Source of the DNA: a bacterium
GTDB lineage: Archaea; Nanoarchaeota; Nanoarchaeia; Woesearchaeales; UBA10216
NCBI GenBank assembly: GCA_024206195.1
Contig: JAAGZO010001080.1
Coordinates: forward strand, 1 to 24,576
Reading direction: 5' to 3'
Length of the DNA stretch: 24,576 bases
Part shown: positions 7,058 to 13,558 of the stretch, piece by piece
Layout: the number at the start of each line of letters is the position of its first letter
How positions within the stretch are numbered: the first letter of the stretch is position 1
Notes under the pieces: model-generated
Databases searched by the model: none
The model's input: the letters and a program-made list of their open reading frames with translations, nothing else
What the model was told of the DNA's origin: nothing
Program-made: the position numbers and the translations under genes

Positions 7058-7656
7058 TTTTTTATTTTATTTCTTCCCCTCGCTTCAACCTTTTCGAAGC
7101 GTTGTAGGATTTCTTTATTATCTTTATTTGCTCTTTTGTAGCCTTGAAGTACTGCAGCAAAGCAAGTCTTCCATATCTTGTGATGCTTGCTTTCTAATGT
7201 TTGCCTTAGAAGATGCAGGTCAACTGCCTTGTCCTCTGCTTTTTTTGAGAAAAAACTAAGGCCAAAGTCAATAAAGTAGACCTTATTCTTCAAAATCATG
7301 TTTGATGTTGTCAAATCACCATGGATGATATGGTTTTTATGCAGGATTCCAATATCTTTTCCAATCTCTGCCCCTAATTTCTTGCAGTTTTTTGCTGTTA
7401 AAACATCCCTGACCTTTTTTCCATTGATATAATCCATCTCTATTTCCATGGTTCTATCAGAAGAATCAATCAGTCTTGGTGCAGGGAAGCTGAGCTGCTC
7501 TAACTTGTCAAAAACCTTGGCTTCTCTCCTTGTTCTGAATTTTCTCAGCCTATCATCAATCTCTTTAATCCTATAAGACTTCTTAATGCGGTCCTTGACC
7601 ACTGTATTCTTTGTACGGTAGATCTTCGCTTCCGCACCCTCCGCCAATAGCTTCAT
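7054..7656 (-). CDS. bud32: Bud32-type serine/threonine kinase/ATPase of the KEOPS complex
   Basis: Small atypical kinase of the KEOPS complex that makes N6-threonylcarbamoyl-adenosine (t6A37) in tRNAs reading ANN codons, together with Kae1. Motifs: GAEAKIY nucleotide loop at 7-13, Lys21, the Bud32-specific RLRKFRTRREAKVF at 37-49, catalytic HGDLTTSNMI at 112-121 (Asp114, Asn119) and DFGLS at 130-134. Length 200 aa is typical, and the archaeal C-terminal basic tail is present. Unusually, its first 74 bp overlap the 3' end of the upstream unknown gene. Kae1, often fused or adjacent, is absent from this window. Confidence 0.95.
   Translation of the reverse strand: MKLLAEGAEAKIYRTKNTVVKDRIKKSYRIKEIDDRLRKFRTRREAKVFDKLEQLSFPAPRLIDSSDRTMEIEMDYINGKKVRDVLTAKNCKKLGAEIGKDIGILHKNHIIHGDLTTSNMILKNKVYFIDFGLSFFSKKAEDKAVDLHLLRQTLESKHHKIWKTCFAAVLQGYKRANKDNKEILQRFEKVEARGRNKIKN
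7055..7076 (+). terminator. T-rich terminator after rpoK
   Basis: The rpoK stop runs directly into a T-rich stretch interrupted by single A residues, the form of intrinsic archaeal terminators. It lies inside the 3' end of the convergent bud32 gene. Confidence 0.5.
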
Positions 7657-8161
7657 GTGAATAAGGAAGCAAAGGTGGTTTATTAAGGTATTCCCTGCTT
7701 ATGAAGGGCATAAGCAGTTCTTCAAGACAGATAGGCTTTGTTTTTTTGCGAACACTGAGTATTTTGTGCAGGTTTTTGTACTGCTGAAAGGCCAGGAAGT
7801 CGAACTCTTCAGGCTTTTCTCCAAGAGTCAGCCAAGCAGAGTAGCATTTAACTTTTAACCCAAACTTTTCAGAAAGCTCTGCTCTTTCCTTCTGATGCCT
7901 TACTGCTTCTACAACAATTTCATTATCAAAGCCAAAGTCAGCCAGCGCCTTAGCCATCCCATCCAATAATCTGAAAGAATAAGAGTCACTTTCATTGACT
8001 CCGAAGTAACCATTATCAGAGCGGCCTGGAAATATCAGGTCAACCTGCTCTGAATATCTGCGAAGCGCTTTAGCAGGCGCTTTTTCACCCCTTAATTCGA
8101 GATTTCTATACATCGCCATGTAGTTCAACAAGTCCAGAAAGCTGGTTTCAGGCTTTTCCAC
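7583..8161 (-). CDS. Unknown protein, 192 aa, overlapping bud32
   Basis: I do not recognise a family. It is a soluble, mainly helical protein with a charged N-terminus (ETSFLDLLNYMAMYRNLELR) and a central region with conserved-looking aromatic residues (FPGRSDNGYFGVNESDSYSF). The start is GTG at 8161; ATG at codon 15 is possible. Its final 25 residues, Gly-rich and unlike the rest (EAIGGGCGSEDLPYKEYSGQ), are encoded in the 74-bp overlap with bud32. The natural end may therefore have been lost, or a frameshift may have extended the frame. AT-rich elements at about 8176-8203 could be its promoter. Confidence 0.6.
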   Translation of the reverse strand: MEKPETSFLDLLNYMAMYRNLELRGEKAPAKALRRYSEQVDLIFPGRSDNGYFGVNESDSYSFRLLDGMAKALADFGFDNEIVVEAVRHQKERAELSEKFGLKVKCYSAWLTLGEKPEEFDFLAFQQYKNLHKILSVRKKTKPICLEELLMPFISREYLNKPPLLPYSHEAIGGGCGSEDLPYKEYSGQGPH

Positions 8162-8217
8162 CTTACTTCACAGAGTATAGTTAAAGAGCAGAGGATAAAA
8201 ATGTTTTGTATAATCCC

Positions 8218-8595
8218 CTATTTGGGGAATAATACATCAACTGAAAGCTCCTTTGAATCTGTATATGGTAGTTTTTCAGAAACCAGTCGCATCATCAGGT
8301 TTTTCAAAGGATCCCTGTCAATAGGGGTCAAAGGCTGCACCAGTGAGACTGGAGAGTCTGAACCATTACGCATATAATTATATTCTGAAGCAAGCCCTGC
8401 AACAGAAACATTGACATGCATACTGCCATTTTGTGCTATCACATCAAGACTGCCAACAATCCTCTGGCCAGCATAAAGCGGCATGTCAGGCAAATCTGCA
8501 ATATCCTGCACTGTGTGCGGCGTAGAAAAAGTTTCTATTCCTACTTTGTTTGTTGTTATATAGCTCTGCTGTTCACTGTGTGTGTATTCTTTCAT
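8218..8595 (-). CDS. Unknown protein, 125 aa
   Basis: No recognised family. It is an acidic, soluble sequence without signal peptide or membrane helix. The middle (MPLYAGQRIVGSLDVIAQNG, then MHVNVSVAGL) alternates hydrophobic residues as beta strands do, and the end is KELSVDVLFPK. The start is ATG at 8595 because the minus strand carries GAGGTGAC (8603-8610), a good archaeal ribosome site 8 bases before it; a GTG four codons upstream lies inside that site. A TATA-like box at 8638-8650 fits a short leader. It appears to be a single-gene unit between a lipoprotein gene and the 192-aa gene. Confidence 0.65.
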   Translation of the reverse strand: MKEYTHSEQQSYITTNKVGIETFSTPHTVQDIADLPDMPLYAGQRIVGSLDVIAQNGSMHVNVSVAGLASEYNYMRNGSDSPVSLVQPLTPIDRDPLKNLMMRLVSEKLPYTDSKELSVDVLFPK

Positions 8596-8637
8596 TATCG
8601 TTGTCACCTCTATATTAGTAGACGTGGAACAAACAGG

Positions 8638-8650
8638 TTATTTATAAAGA
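8638..8650 (-). promoter_or_regulatory. TATA box for the 125-aa gene
   Basis: The minus strand reads TCTTTATAAATAA. Predicted start of transcription is near 8619, leaving a roughly 23-nt leader that contains the GAGGTGAC ribosome site. Confidence 0.6.
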
Positions 8651-8658
8651 TTATCTAC

Positions 8659-8856
8659 TTAGTCCCTAGAAAAGAATGAGAATACCCATGCAACAATATT
8701 GACCTTTGGAAGCTTTGTTTCCTCTGGTTCTGCAACAACTGCTCCGGTTACTTCGCCCCCAACAGGCTCGGTTTCGGTTTCTTCTTTGGTCTCTGATGTA
8801 CAACTCGTTATTATAAGAGCAGTTATCAATAATAAAAAAATGAGTTTTGCGCTCAT
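8659..8856 (-). CDS. Small predicted lipoprotein, 65 aa
   Basis: The N-terminus has a positively charged Lys4, a hydrophobic stretch at residues 5-17 and a lipobox ITSC with Cys19, so the mature product would be a surface-anchored peptide of about 47 residues. Most of that is a Glu/Thr-rich linker (ETKEETETEP) with GGEVTGAVVAEP, a segment resembling the linkers of secreted archaeal proteins. It ends in the hydrophobic VNIVAWVFSFF. The leader ITALIITSC closely resembles that of the lipoprotein at 16492. A TATA-like GCTTTAATAAC at 8879-8889 lies about 28 bp upstream, so the mRNA is probably leaderless. Function unknown. Confidence 0.6.
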   Translation of the reverse strand: MSAKLIFLLLITALIITSCTSETKEETETEPVGGEVTGAVVAEPEETKLPKVNIVAWVFSFFSRD

Positions 8857-8914
8857 ACCCCTTTTTTATGTAAGAGGTTGTTATTAAAGCTTTTGTTTAT
8901 GGGGTTTTTAAAAA

Positions 8915-8925
8915 CATTTAAAAAG
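8915..8925 (+). promoter_or_regulatory. TATA box for tRNA-Gln
   Basis: CATTTAAAAAG centred about 31 bp before the mature tRNA 5' end, leaving a short 5' leader for RNase P to remove. Confidence 0.55.
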
Positions 8926-8950
8926 GGCCAAGAAGTCCCTCAAAATGCAC

Positions 8951-9023
8951 AGCCCCGTAGTGTAGTGGCCAATCATCCGAGGTTCTGGACCTTGGGACCA
9001 CGGTTCGAATCCGTGCGGGGCTA
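8951..9023 (+). tRNA. tRNA-Gln (anticodon CUG)
   Basis: A full 73-nt cloverleaf. The acceptor AGCCCCG (8951-8957) pairs with CGGGGCT (9016-9022), and the discriminator is A9023. U8 and A14 are present, with GG in the D loop. Anticodon stem CGAGG/CCTTG encloses the loop TTCTGGA with anticodon CTG at 8985-8987. The T stem is CACGG/CCGTG with loop TTCGAAT. CCA is not encoded and there is no intron. The D stem is short, as in archaeal glutamine tRNAs. The last 16 bases around the acceptor recur at 10581-10596. Confidence 0.95.
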
Positions 9024-9030
9024 TGGGTGT

Positions 9031-9077
9031 GCCACAAACCTTGAGCGGACAACATTTGCCTGTTCGCTCGTTGTGGC
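9031..9077 (+). other. Two-tier stem-loop just downstream of tRNA-Gln
   Basis: GCCACAA (9031-9037) pairs with TTGTGGC (9071-9077). Inside, GAGCGGACA (9043-9051) pairs with TGTTCGCTC (9061-9069) with one G-U pair, leaving a 9-nt loop and an asymmetric internal loop. It could be a small RNA, a processing or termination signal, or an inverted repeat from an integration event. Confidence 0.5.
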
Positions 9078-9089
9078 CAATTTTGGAAA

Positions 9090-9100
9090 CTTTTAAATAA
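9090..9100 (+). promoter_or_regulatory. TATA box for the repeat lipoprotein
   Basis: CTTTTAAATAA centred about 27 bp before ATG 9122, predicting a leaderless mRNA. It decides the start against the TTG at 9101. Confidence 0.65.
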
Positions 9101-9121
9101 TTGTTTTATCTTGGAATTGTT

Positions 9122-10441
9122 ATGAGGTTATTAATTGCTTTAGTTGCTGTTGTTTTGCTAGTTGGCTGTACTTCTGGACCAAGATTTACTGAAGAAAAGC
9201 TGCCTTATGATCACGTTCGTTCTTTAACTTCTGTTGATGGCAAGCTGGCTTATATTGCAGGTGAAGATTGCAGTAACACCTTATCTCAATGCAAAGCAAA
9301 TCTTGTTGTTTTTGACGGCGTTGAGCAGAAGAGATATGAACAAATCAATATTGGCTCTCTTATGGATGTTGGCGGCAAGTTGGCTTATATTGCAGGTGAA
9401 GATTGCGGTAAATATTTCCAATGTAACAAAACGTTTGTTATTTATGCTGGTGTTGAGCAGAGTATAAGTAATCGTTATCTGGTTGACGTTGGAGGAAAGC
9501 TGGCATATAAGGAAAGTGGAGATGGAGCAGCTTTTATTATTCTTGACGGTGTTGACCAGGAGAAATATGATTTTGTTGGCGATGGTGTTGACATTGGCGG
9601 TAAGCTTGCACATATTGCAAAGGATGAGAATGAAAAAGCCTTTGTTGTTTTTGACGGTGTTGACCAGGAGAAATATGATATTGTAGGTACCCCAGTTGAC
9701 GTTGGTGGCAAGCCTGCTTATCTTGCAGGTGAAGGCTGCGGCAGTAAATTCATAGATGAATGTGAGAATGTTTTCATTGTTTTTGAAGGTGCTGAAAAGA
9801 AGAAATATGATGTGGTTAGAGATTTGACTGCTGTTGGAGACAAGCTTGCTTACTTGGCCAAAGATGGGTGCGAAAGCAATGATCTTCATGCCTCTTGCGA
9901 GTCAACTTTTGTTGTTGTTGACGGTGTTGAGCAGAAGCAGTATGAAGTTATTGATTTTTCTGGCAGAGTTGATGTCGGCGGAAAGCTTGCTTATGAAGCA
10001 GGAGAAAAATGTGATAGCAAATACATTTCCTCCTGTAAAACAGTTTTTGTTGTTTATGACGGTGTTGAACTGCACAAAGGGAAATATACCTGGGCTGCTG
10101 ATTTGTCTGAAATTGGCGGCAGGCTGGCTTATAGAACTGGAAAAGGAAATGGCATAGATGTTCTTGTTTATGACAGTGTTGAGAAGAAAACTTATGATGG
10201 CAACATTGAATTTATGGCTGAAATTGGCGGCAGATTTGTTTATGTTGTTGCAGAAGAAACTATCAATGATGGGGACCCGCGTCCAATGAGCAAGCAGTAC
10301 GTTGTTATTGATGGCAAGAAAACAAAAGAGTACAATGTTGTCTGGGAACCTGTGGAAATTAACGGAAAGCTGGCTTACATCGCAGAGAATTACCTTGTTA
10401 AAGAAAAAAAGGATGAAACTTTCTTAGTTGTTGAAGATTGA
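9122..10441 (+). CDS. Lipoprotein of about ten 35-50-residue repeats, probable beta-propeller
   Basis: A 439-residue surface lipoprotein. The signal runs from residues 1-15 and the lipobox LVGC places the lipid-bearing Cys at 16. From residue 33 to the end there are about ten repeats of the form V-D-V-G-G-K-L-A-Y-I-A-G, then a variable loop, then F-V-V-F-D-G-V-E-Q-K-K-Y-D-V-V. The pattern of paired strands suggests a propeller or related solenoid. Five repeats carry Cys pairs in the variable loop (for example GEDC...QC), likely disulfides outside the cell. Repeats 3 and 4 share a 29-bp identical DNA segment, so duplication is recent or is maintained by conversion. ATG 9122 is fixed by the TATA box. 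Ligand and function unknown; the gene lies between tRNA-Gln and a partial copy of its 3' end. Confidence 0.85.
   Translation: MRLLIALVAVVLLVGCTSGPRFTEEKLPYDHVRSLTSVDGKLAYIAGEDCSNTLSQCKANLVVFDGVEQKRYEQINIGSLMDVGGKLAYIAGEDCGKYFQCNKTFVIYAGVEQSISNRYLVDVGGKLAYKESGDGAAFIILDGVDQEKYDFVGDGVDIGGKLAHIAKDENEKAFVVFDGVDQEKYDIVGTPVDVGGKPAYLAGEGCGSKFIDECENVFIVFEGAEKKKYDVVRDLTAVGDKLAYLAKDGCESNDLHASCESTFVVVDGVEQKQYEVIDFSGRVDVGGKLAYEAGEKCDSKYISSCKTVFVVYDGVELHKGKYTWAADLSEIGGRLAYRTGKGNGIDVLVYDSVEKKTYDGNIEFMAEIGGRFVYVVAEETINDGDPRPMSKQYVVIDGKKTKEYNVVWEPVEINGKLAYIAENYLVKEKKDETFLVVED
9218..10438 (+). repeat. Tandem protein-coding repeats, about ten units
   Basis: Each unit is roughly 105-145 bp, beginning near a GTTGATGTTGGCGG-like sequence and containing a GTTTTTGACGGTGTTGA-like one. 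Bases 9543-9571 and 9651-9679 are identical. Length variation falls in the loop between the two strands of each unit. Confidence 0.8.
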
Positions 10442-10486
10442 AGCAATCTTTAAAAAATCCAATTCTATGTTAATTTTCTCCGAAAA

Positions 10487-10500
10487 CCTTTTTTATTTTA
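10487..10500 (+). terminator. T-rich terminator after the repeat lipoprotein
   Basis: CCTTTTTTATTTTA, 46 bp after the stop codon, is the only strong T tract in the 216-bp gap before the next gene. Confidence 0.4.
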
Positions 10501-10580
10501 TGATAAACATCCTGCTGTTTATGGTGTTAAGAATTTCTCAAGAACTGATGGTTCCTCCTGAAGTTTGTGCCACCTGCCGT

Positions 10581-10596
10581 ATCCGTGCAGGGCTAT
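10581..10596 (+). repeat. Partial copy of the tRNA-Gln 3' end (att-like)
   Basis: ATCCGTGCAGGGCTAT matches 9009-9024, the T-stem 3' strand, acceptor and following bases of tRNA-Gln, at 15 of 16 positions in the same orientation. The rest of the tRNA is missing, so it is not a functional tRNA. The two copies bracket the repeat lipoprotein gene, as attachment sites bracket an integrated element. Confidence 0.55.
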
Positions 10597-10627
10597 ACTA
10601 ATCTTCTAAGCGCTGAATACTAAAAAA

Positions 10628-10636
10628 TTTTTAAAT
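10628..10636 (+). promoter_or_regulatory. TATA box for the SDR gene
   Basis: TTTTTAAAT centred 26 bp before ATG 10658, predicting a leaderless transcript. Confidence 0.65.
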
Positions 10637-10657
10637 GAAGTATGCTTCACTAGCAGA

Positions 10658-11602
10658 ATGAGAGAAAAATGGACATCTGAGGATATTCCTGATTTGACAA
10701 GCAAGGTGATTATTGTCACTGGTGCTAATAGCGGGATAGGATTTGAAACAGCCAAAGAACTGTCTCGTAAAGGAGCTAAGACCATCTTAGCATGTTGTGA
10801 TATTGAGGGAAACAAATATACATCAAAAGGTGCATTAGCAAAAATCAAGGAAGAGATTCCCGATGCTTCTGTTGAGATCATACATCTTGATTTAGCCAGC
10901 TTAAATTCAATCCATGAATTTGCAGACGAGTTCAAAAACAAATATGAACGTCTTGATGTGTTAGTGAACAACGCAGGTATATGGGCGTGTCCACATTTGA
11001 AAACAGAGGATGGCTTTGAAAAGCAACTTGGCGTCAATTTTCTTGGTCACTTCGCATTAACAGGGCTATTGATGGATCATCTTAAGAAAACACCTAAGTC
11101 AAGAGTGGTCAATGTTAGCAGTTTGGCGCATAAGCCCTGCAAGATAGATTTCCAGAATCTGATGTTTGAAAAAGGGGGCTATAAGCCTCATGAAACATAC
11201 AGACGTTCAAAACTGGCAAAACTTCTATTTACTTATGAATTGCAGAGACGTTTTCAATCCGTTGGTGTGAATTGCATTTCAGTTGCTGCTCATCCTGGAA
11301 CAACAAAAACCAATCTTAGCAGATATAGGACAAAAGAAGTTTTTTGGAAAATCTTTTTTCCAATACTGAACGCGATGTTAGCACAAAATACACCTATAGG
11401 TGCTTTGCCGACCTTAAGGGCTTCTGTAGATCTTGAGGTCAAAGGAGGGGATTATTATGGCCCCAGAGGCGTTTTTGAAACAAGAGGGCATCCTGTCAAA
11501 GTTAAATCAACAAAGGAGTCTCATAATAAAGAAAATGCAAAAGAACTATGGGAAATCTCAGAGAAATTAACAAAGATTAGATATAGTTTTGAAAGAATGT
11601 AA
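10658..11602 (+). CDS. Short-chain dehydrogenase/reductase, retinol-dehydrogenase-like
   Basis: NAD(P)-dependent oxidoreductase of the classical SDR fold, 314 aa. Cofactor loop TGANSGIG at 21-28, NNAG at 104-107, structural Asn127, catalytic Ser near 154-155 and YRRSK with Tyr181 and Lys185. The extended C-terminus (PIGALPTLRASVDLEVKGGD, then YYGPRG) is characteristic of the RDH/WW-oxidoreductase-like branch common in bacteria and eukaryotes, so horizontal acquisition is plausible. The substrate cannot be told from the sequence. The gene has its own promoter and no operon partners; the kinase gene that follows also has its own TATA box. Confidence 0.9.
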   Translation: MREKWTSEDIPDLTSKVIIVTGANSGIGFETAKELSRKGAKTILACCDIEGNKYTSKGALAKIKEEIPDASVEIIHLDLASLNSIHEFADEFKNKYERLDVLVNNAGIWACPHLKTEDGFEKQLGVNFLGHFALTGLLMDHLKKTPKSRVVNVSSLAHKPCKIDFQNLMFEKGGYKPHETYRRSKLAKLLFTYELQRRFQSVGVNCISVAAHPGTTKTNLSRYRTKEVFWKIFFPILNAMLAQNTPIGALPTLRASVDLEVKGGDYYGPRGVFETRGHPVKVKSTKESHNKENAKELWEISEKLTKIRYSFERM

Positions 11603-11645
11603 TACAGACGCGGTCTATAATTAACAAGCCACTTTTTGCAGAAAA

Positions 11646-11654
11646 TTTTTAAAT
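11646..11654 (+). promoter_or_regulatory. TATA box for the shikimate-kinase-like gene
   Basis: TTTTTAAAT centred 28 bp before ATG 11678. It selects this ATG over the in-frame TTG at 11636, which lies upstream of the box. Confidence 0.6.
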
Positions 11655-11677
11655 CATGTTTCGTTACCAATAATAAA

Positions 11678-12241
11678 ATGAGCAAGACGGGCATTGCGTT
11701 AATAGGACCTTACTTTTCTGGAAAAACTTCATGTTCTAAGCTAATCGGAGCTAAAGCAGGATATACTGTTTTGGACCTCGATGAGATGTATACTGCAAAA
11801 TTCAACGAATCGATATGGGCTACACGAAATCTGGCTGGCGAAGACTTAGCGAAAGAGAGGCGCGACAATATTGCAGAAGAGATTCTTGAAAAAATGTGTT
11901 ATACGCCTTCTGTTGTTGTATTCGGTGGAGGAAGCGCATTCAGAGACCATCCTGAATGGGTTGAAAAAGTTAAGGAAAGTCATCTAGTCGTCTGCCTGAA
12001 CCCAACAAGACAAACCCTTGTGGACAGAGCACTCCATGACAAAACGCAACCAGAGAACCAATTCGTTTTCAGGGATTCAACAGCAGATTCAATTGAAAGG
12101 TATTTTGAAGAATATGCTTTAAATCGCGGGGCTGATTATCTTACTTGGGCAGACCGCATCGTAGAACCAGGTTCAGACTGGGCAACTGAAAATGTTTGCT
12201 TCCATATCCTGGCAGCGCACCTGAAAGAAATTAATAAGTAG
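11678..12241 (+). CDS. Shikimate-kinase-like P-loop kinase
   Basis: A 187-residue kinase of the bacterial AroK/gluconate-kinase superfamily. The Walker A loop GPYFSGKTS is at 10-18 and DLDE at 33-36 matches the metal- and substrate-binding DxD of AroK. GGG at 83-85 is the shikimate-binding glycine motif, and the lid region has VDRALHDKTQPEN in place of the usual R-P-L-L. Archaea normally use an unrelated GHMP-type shikimate kinase, and no other aromatic pathway gene is nearby. Either this is a transferred bacterial-type shikimate kinase or a relative with another small-molecule substrate; the divergent lid favours caution. Monocistronic, leaderless by promoter spacing. Confidence 0.7.
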   Translation: MSKTGIALIGPYFSGKTSCSKLIGAKAGYTVLDLDEMYTAKFNESIWATRNLAGEDLAKERRDNIAEEILEKMCYTPSVVVFGGGSAFRDHPEWVEKVKESHLVVCLNPTRQTLVDRALHDKTQPENQFVFRDSTADSIERYFEEYALNRGADYLTWADRIVEPGSDWATENVCFHILAAHLKEINK

Positions 12242-12258
12242 TTTCCATGCATGACTAC

Positions 12259-12268
12259 GTTTATATAC
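12259..12268 (+). promoter_or_regulatory. TATA box for the small membrane protein
   Basis: GTTTATATAC centred about 26 bp before the GAGGTGAT ribosome site at 12292-12299, giving a leadered transcript. Confidence 0.6.
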
Positions 12269-12302
12269 TAGTTCTTCCAGTATAATGTTCTGAGGTGATA
12301 AT

Positions 12303-12506
12303 ATGGGCTTGATTGGTTTTGCTGATAATAAAATAAAGAAGATGAGTGTACTGGATTTTTCTATTTTGAAGATTGCGCTTGTTATCATTGGTATGATAAT
12401 TGGAGCGTATGTTTCGACATTTGTGAAGCAGTATGTATATTACTTTGCAGGCGTCTTTGTAGTGCTCTACGCAATACTGATTTACAAGGTTTTAATAAAG
12501 AAGTGA
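12303..12506 (+). CDS. Small membrane protein, 67 aa
   Basis: A charged N-terminal segment of about 18 residues (including DNKIKKM) is followed by two hydrophobic helices at roughly 20-41 and 45-64 (ALVIIGMIIGAYVSTFV and YYFAGVFVVLYAILIYKVLI), ending in two lysines. Glycines in the first helix suggest close packing. A strong GAGGTGAT ribosome site 3 bases before the ATG and a good TATA box support it as a real gene despite its size. Family and function are not recognised. It is convergent with nth, 8 bp apart, with a T-rich stretch between the two 3' ends. Confidence 0.75.
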   Translation: MGLIGFADNKIKKMSVLDFSILKIALVIIGMIIGAYVSTFVKQYVYYFAGVFVVLYAILIYKVLIKK

Positions 12507-12533
12507 TTTTTGTTTTATCTATACTTTTTTACG
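12507..12533 (+). terminator. T-rich terminator after the small membrane protein
   Basis: Three T tracts (ATTTTT, GTTTTAT, CTTTTTT) directly after the stop, partly inside the 3' end of nth on the other strand. Confidence 0.45.
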
Positions 12534-13162
12534 CCCACTCTAGGGCAGAGTTTGTTTAGAGGGCAGATTGTGCACATTGGAGAAATCGGTAAACAGATGT
12601 TCTTGCCGAAAAGAATGAATGTTGTGTTTATCTCGCGCCAGTGTTTTCTATGGAATACTTTCATTAATTCAACTTCTGTCTTCTCTGGAGTCTTTGTTTT
12701 CACTAATCCTAATCTGTTTGGGATCCTGTGAACATGCGTATCTACAGGGATAACACATTTTCCGTATGCAAAGCAGAGAACAATGTTTGCTGTTTTTGGA
12801 CCAATGCCTTTGATTGCTAATAATTCCTCTCTTGTATCTGGAACACGTCCTTTGTATTCTTTTAGCAGTACTTTACAGACATGCTGTATGCTCTTTGCCT
12901 TGTTTTTGTAATAACCAGAACTAAAGATTAGTTTTTCTAATCTTTTTTTTGGCAATTTGATTATTTTCTGCGGTGTATCTGCTACAGCAAATAAAGAAGC
13001 TGATGCTTTTGCAGTGTTTTTATCCTGCGTTCTTAGAGATAATAAGCAGGCAATTAAAGTTCTGAAAGGATCGTTTGTTGCAGATGTCCTTCTTACAGTT
13101 GGTTTTGTATTTGCTTTAAACTCTTTCAGAAGTATCTTCATTACCTGGTCTGCTTTGCGCAT
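12515..13162 (-). CDS. nth: Endonuclease III, DNA glycosylase/AP lyase
   Basis: Base-excision repair enzyme that removes oxidised pyrimidines and nicks the abasic site. The 215-residue protein has the helix-hairpin-helix LLAIKGIGPKTAN with catalytic Lys123, catalytic Asp141 in PVDTHVHR, and a [4Fe-4S] cluster motif Cys190-x6-Cys197-x2-Cys200-x5-Cys206. All key residues are present. It is the last gene of the hxlR-rbr-dfx-nth cluster, 3 bp after dfx, so repair of oxidised bases is probably co-expressed with oxidant removal. Confidence 0.95.
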   Translation of the reverse strand: MRKADQVMKILLKEFKANTKPTVRRTSATNDPFRTLIACLLSLRTQDKNTAKASASLFAVADTPQKIIKLPKKRLEKLIFSSGYYKNKAKSIQHVCKVLLKEYKGRVPDTREELLAIKGIGPKTANIVLCFAYGKCVIPVDTHVHRIPNRLGLVKTKTPEKTEVELMKVFHRKHWREINTTFILFGKNICLPISPMCTICPLNKLCPRVGVKKYR

Positions 13163-13165
13163 TCT

Positions 13166-13546
13166 CTAGCTCTTCCAAAGTCCATGAACATTACAGAGCG
13201 CTCTGACCTTTACCTTTTCCATGCTTTCAAGATCAAATTCTGCTTCTGGCTTTTGCCCAGGGAAAAGTCTTGTTGATGCAACAACCTTGTCGTCTTCAAT
13301 CAGCTCAATCAATTGTATGTAATGCGCATCTTCCATTGGATGAGGCACTGAACCTACCTTGATCATTACCTTGTTTCCTTCTGTTTCTACAACAGGAACG
13401 TGCTTTTCCTTTCCTTCATCCTCTATTTTTTCCTTAAGCAATTCCATTGGCTCTCCGCAGCAGACAAGATCTCCGCCGGATGCCTTCAATACCTCAACAA
13501 TGTTTCCACAGATATTACATTTATAGATTCCATTTGGTTCTGCCAT
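13166..13546 (-). CDS. dfx: Desulfoferrodoxin (superoxide reductase, two-iron type)
   Basis: Reduces superoxide to hydrogen peroxide without making oxygen, a typical anaerobe defence. The N-terminal desulforedoxin domain holds the rubredoxin-like iron at Cys10, Cys13, Cys29 and Cys30. The catalytic centre II ligands are visible as His49 (with Glu47 in EKHVP), His69, His75, Cys118 and His121 in CNVHGLW. At 126 aa it is full length. AGGAGGTGA just upstream is a near-perfect ribosome site. The rubrerythrin gene ends 12 bp upstream, so the peroxide made here would be consumed by its operon partner. Confidence 0.96.
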   Translation of the reverse strand: MAEPNGIYKCNICGNIVEVLKASGGDLVCCGEPMELLKEKIEDEGKEKHVPVVETEGNKVMIKVGSVPHPMEDAHYIQLIELIEDDKVVASTRLFPGQKPEAEFDLESMEKVKVRALCNVHGLWKS

Positions 13547-13558
13547 TTTTTCACCTCC

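Noticed and set aside
9281..9889. Minus-strand open frame of 202 codons within the repeat lipoprotein
   Set aside because: Its own repeats mirror those of the sense gene, so it is a by-product of the repeat array; no ribosome site.
10500..10548. Possible box C/D small RNA (ATGATAA near 10500 and CTGA near 10545)
   Set aside because: The internal C' and D' boxes are missing or poor and the outer C box deviates from RTGATGA; such short matches are common in AT-rich DNA.
10565..10600. A second tRNA gene near 10581
   Set aside because: Only the 3' strand of the T stem and acceptor is present; no matching 5' acceptor, D arm or anticodon arm upstream.
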